Source: Brachionus koreanus (Eukaryota > Rotifera > Eurotatoria > Ploima > Brachionidae). From it: a stretch of 33,785 bases of DNA. Within the stretch, counting starts at the first letter, position 1. Each line of letters starts with the position of its first letter. The position numbers were made by a program, and so were the translations under genes. This document shows positions 20,903-30,381 of the stretch, piece after piece. The notes under the pieces were generated by a model. The model had not been told where the DNA came from. It saw nothing but the letters and a program-made list of their open reading frames with translations, and searched no databases. The stretch spans positions 309,663 to 343,447 of the forward strand of contig PJRA01000263.1 in assembly GCA_016987375.1 (NCBI GenBank), given 5' to 3'.

Positions 20903-21149
20903 TGTTAAATCTCAATAAAATCAAAGATTCTCTTTGTTTAAAATTTTATTCATAGAACTAAAACTATCACAATCAAAAATAAAGTTTAAATACAATATTT
21001 AGTTGTTTGCTCTTTGGAACGCACCCAAGTCTAAAATAAGATGTTTGTTGTTTCAAATGTTGCAAACAATCTAAAAGTCTAACAATCAAGTTAATTAAAT
21101 AATACAAACAAACTAGTTAGCTAACTACTTAATAAGCTAGGATACTACA
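20903..21149 (-). repeat. LTR of the gypsy-type element (247 bp)
   Basis: On the minus strand it runs from TGTAGTATCC to GATTTAACA, so TG...CA. Near its end are a TTTATTTTTGATTG promoter-poor stretch and ATGAATAAAATTTT, which holds an AATAAA signal. The position is fixed by the primer site on one side and the 6 bp duplication on the other. Confidence 0.75.
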
Positions 21150-21396
21150 CTAAACTACGGTCAATCGTCCCTGGGTTTCCCAAAATTATTTTTTTTCAAA
21201 AAAAAAAAACCTATTTTTTTCAATAACTGTTTTATTTGTGAATCAGTGTTTCCATACTTAAATTATTAAAGATTTAAATTATTTGATTATTTATTTATTT
21301 ATTTGATTAATATTAGTAGTCTTTGAAAAGGAGTTCTCTTTTGTCTGAATAATTTATTTTTCTCAGATAAACAATTTTTTTTATTAAAATATAGTT

Positions 21397-21470
21397 TGGG
21401 TTCAATTCCCGACAGTTTAAGATGGAACTAAGTGCCTTCTCTGACAGACTTGAAATGTGGTCATGTAATT
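21397..21470 (+). repeat. Possible tRNA-derived SINE fragment
   Basis: GGTTCAATTCC at 21399-21409 fits the RNA polymerase III B box, and the non-A+T-rich tail that follows (GATGGAACTAAGTGCCTTCT, CTGACAGACTTG) looks like a SINE body. No A box lies at the right distance upstream, so the head is missing or the match is chance. Confidence 0.4.
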
Positions 21471-21714
21471 ATAATAATAGAAATAATAATTTTAAGAGTT
21501 AGATAAACCCTATTAAGTATTCGTCACACTTCTGTTAGAATCAAAATAAAATATAATACAAAAAATTGAATTAAATTTGGAAAGTATAAAGAATAGATAT
21601 AATGAAAATAGACAGCTATAGCAAACATTGTATATGTTTAAATATTTGATGGATCAAGAAAATAGGAAAAAATGGTAAGGTAGCAATTACACTATTTCAA
21701 TTATCAATTACAAT

Positions 21715-22115
21715 TATCTTTATTCAAAACCTTCTTTATATTCTCTTAACAGCCTGTCAAACATTCAGTTCAAAAAGTCGACTGGAGACTGTTAGTAGTT
21801 TAAGCTTGTTAAAAATCTCGTGACTTATTATGTTGGAGGGGTTTTCATATTTTTCATTTTTTAGATTCAAAAACGATCGTATTAAGTCTTGAATTACAGC
21901 GTTTTCTCAAATAATCCACTATTGGAACAAATTTAAGATTTGAGTCTAGAGTAATGTTTATGAACTTAGCTTTTTCGTCACGATTTAGATTGTTACCTTA
22001 AATTTTAGGGTTTAAATTTATTTTGAATTAAGATCATGTTGCATGACTTTTCAACAGACACTTATTTCTTCCCAACTTCTTTAAGGTATTATTTAAAATA
22101 AAAAAAGCTACCAAA
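21715..22115 (-). pseudogene. LINE-B, distal half (RT end and C-terminus)
   Basis: On the minus strand, with shifts, one reads NRDEKAKFINITLDSNLKF, VDYLRKRCNSRLN and SHEIFNKLKLLTVSSRLFEL. The first part is the usual LINE segment K-F-L-G-I-x-L-D-x-x-L-x-F/W, then a helix with L-x-K-R-C-x-x-R-L-N. The last matches KLLTVSxRLFxL in the second copy at 25431-25665. It is the continuation of the RT half at 22907-23560, from which it is separated by the plus-strand LINE-C. Stops throughout. Confidence 0.65.
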
Positions 22116-22119
22116 TACC

Positions 22120-22906
22120 AAATTAGGAAGTGTCACGAACCTACTTGAAACGCTTGATATGATTCGTGATGAAGTTTCTAGATAGTCAGAGGTACTGAGT
22201 GGAGTTCCGCAAGGGCATGTACTTGGACCCCTGCTCTTTGTTCTATACATAAAAGACCAACCTGACTGCGTTTAAAATAGAATGGAATTGTATGCAGATG
22301 ACTCAAAAATTCTTGGCATAGTTAATAAAGCTTATGAGAGAGCGATGTTATAAAAAGATATGGACGCAGTATGTCATTGTATAGAGGTCTGACGAATAGG
22401 GCTGTGTGTTAACGAATGCAAAGTAATGCATTTCGGCACACTAAATGCAAAGCATAAATATACACAAAAAGGCAACTCAAATGTCACACTAGCGACCACA
22501 GAGTGTGTGAGGGATATTGGAATGATGGTTTCATCAAATTCAAAGTGGACCCGCTAAGTGAAAAGTGCTTGTGCGAAAGCGAGTAGGGTACTTGGAATGC
22601 TAAAGAGAACGCCGGGGCGTTAAGAGGAAATAGCATCGGACCCAAGAGAGAAAGCTTCCCAGCAAAAATTAGAAACGATTTTACAGCTGCAGTAGACGCT
22701 AGGCATGTATTTTTCTCAAACAGAGTAGTTCCGTATTGGAATAAGTTGCCAGAAAGTGTGGTGAAATCTATATCAACTGCTAGTTTAAAAAAGGCTTTAG
22801 ATAAATTCAATTGAAGCGGCTGCTACAGCTCTACACGTCCAATGGGCGGTGATGGGTTCAGACATTCTACATTTTAGGTGTCACAGCAAGAACTACTACT
22901 ACTACT
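22120..22906 (+). pseudogene. LINE-C (CR1/L2/Rex-like) RT and C-terminus
   Basis: One plus-strand frame from about 22165 to 22620 keeps register with point stops: SEVLSGVPQGHVLGPLLFVL, MELYADDSKILG, VMHFGT, CVRDIGMMVSSNSKW and ACAKASRVLGMLKRT. These are RT motifs with Y-A-D-D intact and the D-L-G-V-x-V-S block of the CR1/L2/Rex group. After a deletion, an open stretch (22669-22815) reads FFSNRVVPYWNKLPESVVK and ends at TGA. The element finishes with a short tail and (ACT)5 at 22892-22906, typical of microsatellite-tailed LINEs. It is 5'-truncated and sits inside LINE-B. Several stops are consistent with C-to-T decay (for example CGA to TGA). Confidence 0.8.
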
Positions 22907-23560
22907 AAATCATCTGCTAAAATAAGAGCGTAATGGCAATTTGTTTTAGCTCTGGCATCAATAATGTAATTGCTGAAAAGAAGTGGGCTATCTATTGATC
23001 CTTGTGGTACATCTGCTTCTGTTGAAGCTTGTTTAGACTTCTTCTGTGGGATTAATAAATAAAAAAAACTTTGCTTTAAAAATGCTTTATTGGAATCCGA
23101 ATTTAATAACAAAAACAATGGTTTATATACTAAATCAAAACATGTTAGTGGTTTTATCTGCATTTAAAAAAATAATAAGGAACATTAAAATAAGTTAGAG
23201 TGATGTCAAGACTTGGGTCTTAACACTTCTATTGGATATTGATCACTTAAATTTCTATTATCATAAAATTATCTGGAATTAAGAAATTATTTTATCCAGG
23301 AAATAAGATAGATAAGGAGGAAGCTTTTTCTTAATTATTTTATAAAAGAGTCCATCATGCTAAGCCCTGTCAAAAGCTTTAAAAATGTCGAAATATAAGC
23401 AACAGTCATTTTAAGAATCCAATGAAATTGATTGATAAAAGAATCATCATGACAAGCCTATTTTTAACAACAATTCAATTTTATTCATTTGTTCAAAAGC
23501 GGAATGTAATTAAGTGAATTGAAGATAACAGTGTTTACCACTCTAATTTGAGGTAAGTGA
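22907..23560 (-). pseudogene. LINE-B, proximal half (RT palm)
   Basis: Reading the minus strand from about 23520: YFDIFKAFDRA (a stop) HDGLFYKIIKKKLPPYL, then DNRNLSDQYPIEA, then DVPQGSIDSPLLFSNYIIDA and LILADDLV. These are RT motif A (F-D-x-x-K-A-F-D), the following helix, motif B (P-Q-G-S-x-x-S-P-L-L-F) and motif C (A-D-D). A solo LTR interrupts the frame at 23020-23225; skipping it and one GAAG copy keeps the frame between IEA and DVPQG. After ADDLV the frame runs into the (ACT)5 tail of LINE-C. Dead by stops and insertions, but it was a normal RT when the LTR entered. Confidence 0.75.
23020..23225 (-). mobile_element. Solo LTR inserted in LINE-B
   Basis: 206 bp, on the minus strand from TGTTAAGACCC to GCTTCAACA, with TGTT/AACA ends. 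It carries TATATAAACC (about 23125-23134) as a promoter core and AATAAAGC near the end, so U3, R and U5 parts are plausible. CTTC lies on both sides (23016-23019, 23226-23229), a 4 bp target duplication. The shorter relative is at 18121-18263. No internal region is present, as after LTR-LTR recombination. A MITE with short ends is a less likely alternative. Confidence 0.75.
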
Positions 23561-24148
23561 TATGAGTGTCAAAAAATATCAAATAATTTCTGCAATATGT
23601 GAACTAACCGTTATTTCTGAAGGAGCAATAGCTATAGATACAGAAATAAATAAAAGGAGATCGCATTTTATCGTAAAATATCGTAAACGATATCTTGCTA
23701 GTTAAGAATTTAGTACCTGTGAATGTGTAAATTTTTATTCTAAATATTTTTTCATAATAACCATTAAATACTCTTCATTAATCTAAAATAAATAATTTCT
23801 ATTTATTAAATAATTAGTGCTTAATTTTTCGACAAAAAATCTAATTTTTTTAATGTGACTTTTTTATTTTCTTAAAAGGTTTATTTTTACCATAGAATCA
23901 AAATAAAATTAAGTGATTTGATTTATTTTTAGATATTTATCTTATTAAATTATATCGCAATAATTCTGATTTTGAGATCAAATGAATAAACTATTCACTG
24001 TCCGTTTAACGATTGTCTATTATTTCTATTAAATTATTTAGAAGGAATTTTGCTGATTTTACTTTGTTGATTTAAGACTGTAAGAAACAACTTGATTCAA
24101 AATATTCTCTATATAAATAGTCTTTTCATTTTACACAATTGTTTATTG
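23561..24148. other. A+T-rich stretch, no gene seen
   Basis: Upstream part of LINE-B may extend here but is not recognisable. Otherwise low complexity. Confidence 0.4.
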
Positions 24149-24230
24149 TAGTGTTGGGTACCGACAGTGGCAGCCACTGCTCCGCCAAAACTTGCTGGCC
24201 GTTTACAAAAATTTCATAGACAAAAGAATT
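24149..24230 (+). repeat. G+C-rich patch with 15 bp palindrome, possible transposon end
   Basis: TAGTGTTGGGTACCG starts at 24149, a form seen at the ends of many hAT transposons. CAGTGGCAGCCACTG (24165-24179) is a perfect palindrome around one A. No matching opposite end was found, so this may be a single decayed terminus. Confidence 0.35.
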
Positions 24231-25430
24231 GAGTATAAGAAAAAAAGTCGAAATTTAGAAAAAAATTATTTCAATGAAATTTGATCAAAAATATATGTTT
24301 GTATCTTGAAAATTTATTTTAATTTATTTTTTTTCAATGAACGCCCTAAAATCGATGTTAAATAGAATAAAAAAGTAGACACAAATTTAATTAATTTAAA
24401 AAAAAAATTTATTTTTTACATTTTGACAGCTTATTATAGATCTTTTCTTTTTTTTTATATCAATTGTCATAAAATAAGAAAAAAGTAATAAGAAATAATT
24501 AACGTTTTGCATTTGGGTGAGCTGACCACTTATTTGACCATGTGAAAACTGTTTAGGTGTCGTCCTTCTATATTTAATGCTTTTATTAATTGAAATGATT
24601 TTTAAGTCATCCGCATATGCTTTACATTTGTTTATTATTCAACTCTAACATTACGTTGATTATGCAATAAAATCTAAGCTTGTCATTATTTGATAATTTT
24701 TACATTTGATTTTCCGATTTAAGATTCTGGTTATCCAATTGAAGTATTACGAAAGAATAATTGAAAAATTATCTTTTGAGTGTCATATAATGGATCTAAT
24801 TTATACTAAAGCTCACCACTCAAGACATTTGATTTTTAAATCTGATTATTTTGTTTGTTTTATATTAATAATTTTTAAATGTGTTTTCTTGCTGATATTT
24901 CAAATTTAGTTATGTAGACAAATTAAATACATTTTTTTTTTAAATTAATTAAAATTTTTTAACAACTAATTTTATTTTTTTCAAAAAATATTTTAATTTA
25001 AATTTTTAGAAAAAGGTGTCTGAAAAACGCCTTGGATTTTCTAGTGTTAAGAATAAATATTATTTTAAATGGTATAAGGAAGCTGCTAACTATTTTTCAG
25101 ACTTGTTTTTAATACACAGTTTAAAGTCTAAGTCACAAAAAATGTAGTCAAAGTCATGACTTGACTGCTATTTTTGTATTCTATATGTCCTCCAATGTTA
25201 TTTACATAGTTCATATGACTTCATCCTTAGGTTATGAAAATACCCAGATCATTTGAAATTTTTTTTTGTAAATTCATTAATATGTTTTCTGTACCTAGCT
25301 AATGCTATTTGAGATTAAAAAGAAAATAAAAATAAAATTTGATAAATTTAGATAGATAGTTATGTAATACATTTATTTAAATGTTTAATGCCTTATGAAA
25401 AAAGAAGGAAGCAATTAAACAATGGATATT
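24231..25430. other. A+T-rich stretch, no gene seen
   Basis: The plus-strand open frame at 24706-24909 has no recognisable motif. At 25090-25165 there are AAGTC/GACTT words like those of 1359-1685. Confidence 0.4.
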
Positions 25431-25665
25431 CAATATATCTTTATTCAAAGCCTGCTTTATATTCACCTGTCTAAGGACCAACGGAACAGAATGACTCAAA
25501 TCAAAAAGTCGATTTGAAACAGTTAGTATTTTGAGTTGGTAATAAGCCTCATGATGTAAAATATTGATACTAATTTCTGAAAAAGAAGAGTTAATGCATA
25601 GAAAAGAATGATCTAAAATAAATCCAAGTACATAATGGTATAGGTTAACTAATGTGTTAAAGTTT
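25431..25665 (-). pseudogene. LINE-B family C-terminus, second copy
   Basis: Part of a 106-codon open frame on the minus strand (25377-25697). It contains LGFILDHSFLCINSS, then YYQLKILTVSNRLFDLSHSV and LRQVN. The LKxLTVSxRLFxL block is shared with 21715-22115, and the order (I-x-D-x-S block, helix, then L-T-V-x-x-R) is that of I/Jockey-type LINE protein ends. No RT motifs precede it, so it is a 5'-truncated insertion. The open frame has no stop but lacks a credible start. Confidence 0.6.
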
Positions 25666-26589
25666 AGGTTTCCATTTTTTATTTGATAAAATTCCAATTA
25701 AATTCAACCTACAATTACAACGTTCAGTCATAAAATATCTTCTACCATTGAACTAAAGTTTAATTTACTATCAAATTAAATCCTGAGAAACTTCATTTCT
25801 TTCTGGTTTTCGATTTTATTTCAATATATTCTTAGGTCAAAATCTGTTTTTTCTGTAGTTTTTTTTTATTAGAAAAAATTACTAAACAAGAATTTTCAAG
25901 GTTTTTTGAATTTTTGAACAATAAGCAAAAGTGATCATGATCAAAAGTCATGATTGAAATAAATTTTAAAAAATTTTTTGAGTAAAAAATTTATTGCAGA
26001 AGCATTTTTTCAGAGTAAACATTCAATGTTAAGCATAATTTTTTTGTCTGTTAGTTTCTGCAAAAATGAATGCAGAAGCAAACACAATATTAGACAATGG
26101 TTTAATAGACTATGTTATTCTATACATGTAAATAATTTTCTGTCATAAATTTTTTAATTAAAAAAATTAAAAAAAAATTATTTTTGAACATAGATTTAAG
26201 TTGATTCATATTTTGATCATAAAAAATAAAGGATTATTGCTGAAAAAATGCTAAAATTTTAAATAATGGAAAAAATTCTAAACAATTCAACGATGGATAT
26301 TAATTTAATTGGAATAGAAATATTCAATTTTCAAAATGGTTTACGTCTTAAAGGTTTTTATTATTGATTTTTTATTCTAAATAAAACAATAAAAATTTGT
26401 TGTCTCCATGAGTATATAATTGTTTAACAAAACTATAAATAAAAAAAAAGGATAAATGTCTATTACGTGCACTTTAGATCTCAAATTATTTGAGACAAAA
26501 TATTAATTAAGCATAATCTTGAGTTACAGAGTTCTTTAATTGTGTAAACCATTGAATTGATATTTAATTTACATTCAACATTTTTTTAT
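25666..26589. other. A+T-rich stretch, no gene seen
   Basis: Low-complexity sequence only; no motif or repeat boundary recognised. Confidence 0.45.
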
Positions 26590-27140
26590 TCTTATTCACT
26601 CTTGATTGTGGATTTGTGGACTTTTGGCTATAGCCTTGCTTCTCGCCATGTCTTTCCCATTTCGATGAGCTCTTTCGTGATTGTTGACCTCCATTGAATG
26701 CTGGTCTTGCTATTTTGTCTTTTGTTCTTAATGCATTGAGTTAATGGCTTTGAATTAGTTCTTTAGTTTAGTTCAGCATTCGACAATGTCTCAGGCCAGT
26801 GTATCCCCAGAATCCTTCGCAGGCTTTATGAATCATCGATGGTGATCGGGTTATCCAGTTTAGTGTTTGTACACATAACTTTCTTTCTTTATTTCGAATC
26901 TAGTTGATTTAGCCTTTGTGTCCTCATATGCTTATGTTCTTCTCTATTAGATTTTAACACCAGATCATCCGCATAGTCTAAGTCTTCAAGTTCTGTTGCT
27001 AATCCACTGACAGTAATTTTCTTCATGGTAAAATCAATCAGTATTTGGGAATAGTGTCGGAGAGACAACTCATTCTTACATTCAAAATTAATACCTAAAA
27101 AATAAATTTTTTTCTGACTTTCAATTTTATTTCTATTCAA
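26590..27140 (-). pseudogene. LINE-A RT catalytic region and C-terminus
   Basis: The minus-strand frame from 27140 reads SLRHYSQILIDFTMKK, VSGLATELEDLDYADDLVLK and HKHMRTQRLNQL. L-E-D-L-D-Y/F-A-D-D is RT motif C as found in a large animal LINE family; the R-L-N-x-x helix follows as usual. Below 26889, in other frames, LRRILGIHWPETLSNAEL and WRSTITKELIEMGKTWREAR fit that family's C-terminal end. The same family supplied the linker and endonuclease pieces at 11285-12394. The upstream palm motifs A and B are not recognisable; stops and shifts make it dead. Confidence 0.75.
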
Positions 27141-27648
27141 TTTAAGATGAAAATCAGAAGTTTATTTATTGTATTTTGAAAAGACCATCAAACATGACTA
27201 TCCAAATTAAATGTTTATTTTTCATTTGGAAAAGATATTTTTCTAATTCACCTAAGTATTTATTCATCTTTCTCTCTAATTTATTAATATTAAAGTTAGA
27301 TCAAATAAAATAACAACAAAAGCAAAAAAAATTTCTAAATTTTCACTTTTCTTTTTAAATTAAAAATGTGACTTGGTCATGGGCAATTAGTCAAGGCTTT
27401 GTCTAAATTATTTCTGTTAATTTTTTAGAAATAAATAAAATGCCATTTTCAATTTAAATGTTACAATTAAATTTTTTGCGATTTAACATGATTTATGGTT
27501 TTAAAACGCAAAAATGCTGATGCAGTGTCAAATTAATTTAATTAGTAAAAAAAATAAATTTATTCAGATTCTAATTTAATTTAAGTGAAGCAATTTTATT
27601 AAATTTTTGTATAAAAATTAAATTAAATGTTGTAGTCCTTTAAATGTC
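27141..27648. other. A+T-rich stretch, no gene seen
   Basis: No motif seen. It ends at the LTR-B start. Confidence 0.45.
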
Positions 27649-27979
27649 TGTGATGTAGCGACATCTCTGTCGATATCACTGGATTAGTTAACTAACTAAA
27701 CCTTGAGCGTTTAAGTTTGAATGGAACATAAATAGCTGCTTCTAAACGTCTAACGAGGAGATCGGATAGACGGGCCCAAGGGTACTAATGTAAACATTAA
27801 AATGTCTACAACTATATTCCAATACAAATTGTATTTATATTTGAATTTTATATTGTAAGCGTCCCCACTCACATATAAATAGAAGAAACACTTAGAAGTC
27901 AATATAAAAAAAGATTATAAAATATATTTTCATTATTCATTTATTCGGTCCTAGACCCTACCCCAGACCCCGTCTTACA
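27649..27979 (+). mobile_element. LTR-B, complete 5' LTR (331 bp)
   Basis: Begins TGTGATGTAGCGACATC and ends CGTCTTACA, so TG...CA, and is followed at once by a primer-binding site. The first 150 bp match the truncated 3' LTR at 19913-20063. The last part is G+C-richer (CCTACCCCAGACCCCGTC). Because the 19.9 kb copy is a 3' LTR and this one a 5' LTR, in an order that does not fit one element, they come from two insertions. Confidence 0.8.
27874..27882 (+). promoter_or_regulatory. TATA box in LTR-B
   Basis: TATAAATAG lies 105 bp before the LTR end, a suitable place for a U3 promoter with transcription starting about 30 bp downstream. Inferred from position and sequence only. Confidence 0.45.
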
Positions 27980-27980
27980 T

Positions 27981-27998
27981 TGGTGATAGCGGTTAAGC
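27981..27998 (+). other. Primer-binding site of LTR-B element
   Basis: TGGTGATAGCGGTTAAGC follows the LTR after one T. TGG pairs with a tRNA CCA end; the particular tRNA was not identified. Confidence 0.6.
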
Positions 27999-28310
27999 TT
28001 TAAAATTTGTAAGCTAACCGAATCAAAAATCACGCGTATCAAATAGTGTTGTTCAAGTTATTGTTGGTTCAGATATTAAGCCAAGCTATTGTTGGTTCAA
28101 AACAATAGACTTCAAAATTTAAGTTTCAGAGCTGCGTGCGTACTTTTGTTTAATCAAGCTCGTGTTGAAGTTAAACTTGTTCAAGTTTGAAAGAAAGCTG
28201 TGTTTTAAAGAAAGATTGGATCAAGTTTTAGTGTTGTTAAAAAAAATTAGTGTTGTTAGAATTTAAGACAAGATAAGACAAATGTTTGAGTTAATTCTAA
28301 TAAATTTTTT
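27999..28310 (+). mobile_element. Probable 5' leader of the LTR-B element
   Basis: This stretch is less A+T-rich than the flanks and holds internal repeats (TTATTGTTGGTTCA twice near 28060-28100; GTTCAAGTT and AGTGTTGTTA words). It has no open frame. After about 28310 ordinary A+T-rich DNA resumes, so gag and pol are missing. Extent is approximate. Confidence 0.45.
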
Positions 28311-28650
28311 AAAATGATGACTGTTAAAAAATAAAAAAACAAATTACATCATTTTTCCTTCTGGTTGCACTGCCAAGTTCTGTTTCATCCTTGATTTATT
28401 ATAACCTTTTAAAAATTGAGATTATTTTAGTGCCCAAAAATTTAAAGCTAATAAACTAAACACAAAAATGACTAATACTATGAAAGTGTCATTTTAGCAT
28501 AGTGGTTTATTGCATCGCAATAAAAAAAATTCCTAAAATCTGATAACAGATTATTATGTGTAAAAAATTCAATTCAAGGCTCTCACCGGCGACAGAAATG
28601 ATTCAATCCATTCATTTTATTTAATTTATTTTCAGGACAAAAATTTAATG
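28311..28650. other. A+T-rich spacer
   Basis: Nothing recognised, apart from a small G+C-rich patch at 28580-28600 that may belong to the adjacent LINE fragment. Confidence 0.4.
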
Positions 28651-28794
28651 CTAAGTTTCTAATAATTCTCTCAGTAATATTTGAAAAAGCATGGCTGTAA
28701 TTGATATAGACCTGTAATTTTTACGATCTGAAATATTTGCTTTTATATTTTTTTCACTAATGGCTGAGCTGGTTAAGATTGGTACAATTATTGA
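28651..28794 (-). pseudogene. LINE reverse transcriptase, fingers segment
   Basis: A 47-codon open stretch on the minus strand, ending at TAG, reads SIIVPILTSSAISEKN, then ISDRKNYRSISITAMLFQIL. It fits the LINE RT motif V-x-P-I-x-K-K, D-P-x-N-Y-R-P-I-S-L, x-x-x-x-K-I-L-E with P replaced by S. There is no start codon and the palm motifs are absent. Clade unknown. Confidence 0.65.
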
Positions 28795-30381
28795 TAAAAA
28801 CTAACTTTATTTTATTTGAAAATGAAATTAAAATTATTTTTATTGCTTCCACTTAAGCTTATCATAAAATCACAACTAGACTAATAGAATAATAACACTT
28901 AAGCAACAACAAAAAAGTAAAAAAACAAAAATAAGGAAAACAGTCATAAAATTTTAGAGAAAAAAAATGTGTCAACAATTTCTTTAAAAAGTCATTTAAA
29001 AAAATTACTAAGAGAATATTTAAACTTAAAAATAAGTGTACATTTAAGTCAACATTTTTCTGATCTCAAATTCATTTCTGTTTAAACACTGTTCCAAGCA
29101 CAGACAAGAATCAAAACACAGTTGAGAATATGTCAAACAAATCAAAATACCATTACATAAATTCGATTTTAAAATCAACTTTTTTTTAAATCTAATTTGA
29201 CCTGATGCTGCAAGTTGGCCGGAGGAGGCTTTTTTTTTTGACCCCATTCTTTATCCTAGTAGTGGATATCCTAGTAAACTAAAGATGAAATAAGGAGAAA
29301 AGAAGTAGAATTAAAATTGAACTTGAAAATTGAAAAAAACGCTACTATGTATACGTATAGACCTGGATAACTAAATTAAACACGGACTAATTATAATTTT
29401 TTTTCAGCTCCGCAGGTATCCTGCTGTAGCTTATCATTACCATTATTATTAATTTATTTTTTTTATACATTTAATTCAATTGAAAAAGAAATTATTATAT
29501 GTCTAATATTTAAGACTTATTTAACTTTATGATCAAAATTTAATGATTATTTAGAAGAAAAATTTTTTTAAAAAATTTTTAAAAATTTTACTAACTAATT
29601 ACAAAATAGAAATATTTATAGAAATATTTTCATGTGTAGCATAAAGTTTTTGAACCATATGCAAGTAAAGTTCATAATTCTGCATACTTTTTTTTTGATT
29701 CCAAACTGGTTTAATTTTTAATTAAAAAATATTTAAAATTTTTTTTCAAAATAATAAATTTTTTAGCATGATTAGTTTTCAATTTGCAAGCAATTAACAG
29801 AAATAGTATTAAAATAGGAAATAGTATTTTGTGCCAGTAAACTAACTAATTAACTTAATATTTGAAGAAACAGCATACAAAATCAGGATTTTTTTTGACT
29901 AGAAATTAAAAAAAATATTTAAAATATATTTTTTTTATTATTTGTATTTTTTATTTTTTTTTAATTTATTATAATTTTTTAAAAATTAAAAAAAAAAAAT
30001 ATACAAGGTAGCACATTAATTAAAATGAAGAATAAATAGCAAAGTTTTTTTATTAAGGAGACAAGTCTTGGGTTTGTGTTTTATCTAAAAACATGCATGT
30101 TCGTTCTTGAACAAATTTTAAAAAATATCAGTTCGATATTAAACTCTTAAAATTTTTTACCAAAATTTCAATGAAATGTTGACTAGCCTTTTTTGTCATC
30201 ATGCTAGATTTGAACAAAATGCTTGAGGCAAATTAATTATTAGCTGGAAAAAAATAGTGATTCAAGAGTTCTCAATAAAATTAATATCTTAAACATTTTT
30301 TTAGATAAATTTTTTAATTAATATGCAACTACTAAAATAACTGCTGTTTTAAGAGATTAAAAAATTAAAAAAAAAATTAAA
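28795..30381. other. A+T-rich region upstream of the GPCR
   Basis: No other gene recognised. The minus-strand frame at 29044-29247 (67 codons) is less biased than most but has no known motif. Any promoter and 5' UTR of the GPCR should lie here. A polypyrimidine run before CAG at 29398-29406 and one before TAG at 30296-30304 could be splice acceptors of 5' UTR exons, which cannot be proven. Confidence 0.4.

Larger units (their letters stand above)
20420..21149 (-). mobile_element. Rearranged gypsy-type LTR element with two U3 ends
   Basis: The 730 bp unit has a full LTR on the minus strand (21149 to 20903), a primer-binding site, a broken gag, and then 52 bp of the LTR start in the opposite orientation (20420-20471). 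Both outer ends therefore begin with the same LTR 5' sequence ending in TAGTATCC (TGTAGTATCC at the right end, TTTAGTATCC at the left). CTAAAC is directly repeated at both borders (20414-20419 and 21150-21155), a 6 bp target duplication. Pol and the second normal LTR are absent. The duplication shows it was integrated in this shape or had both ends already, rather than being scrambled afterwards. Confidence 0.8.

Noticed and set aside
22867..23163. A 98-codon minus-strand open frame with RT motifs as an intact gene
   Set aside because: It starts inside the solo LTR and ends in the (ACT)5 tail of LINE-C; only the middle is LINE RT.
19913..27979. A single full-length LTR-B element between the two LTR copies
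   Set aside because: The left copy is preceded by a polypurine tract (3' LTR) and the right one followed by a primer site (5' LTR), the reverse of the order in one element; the interval holds unrelated LINEs.
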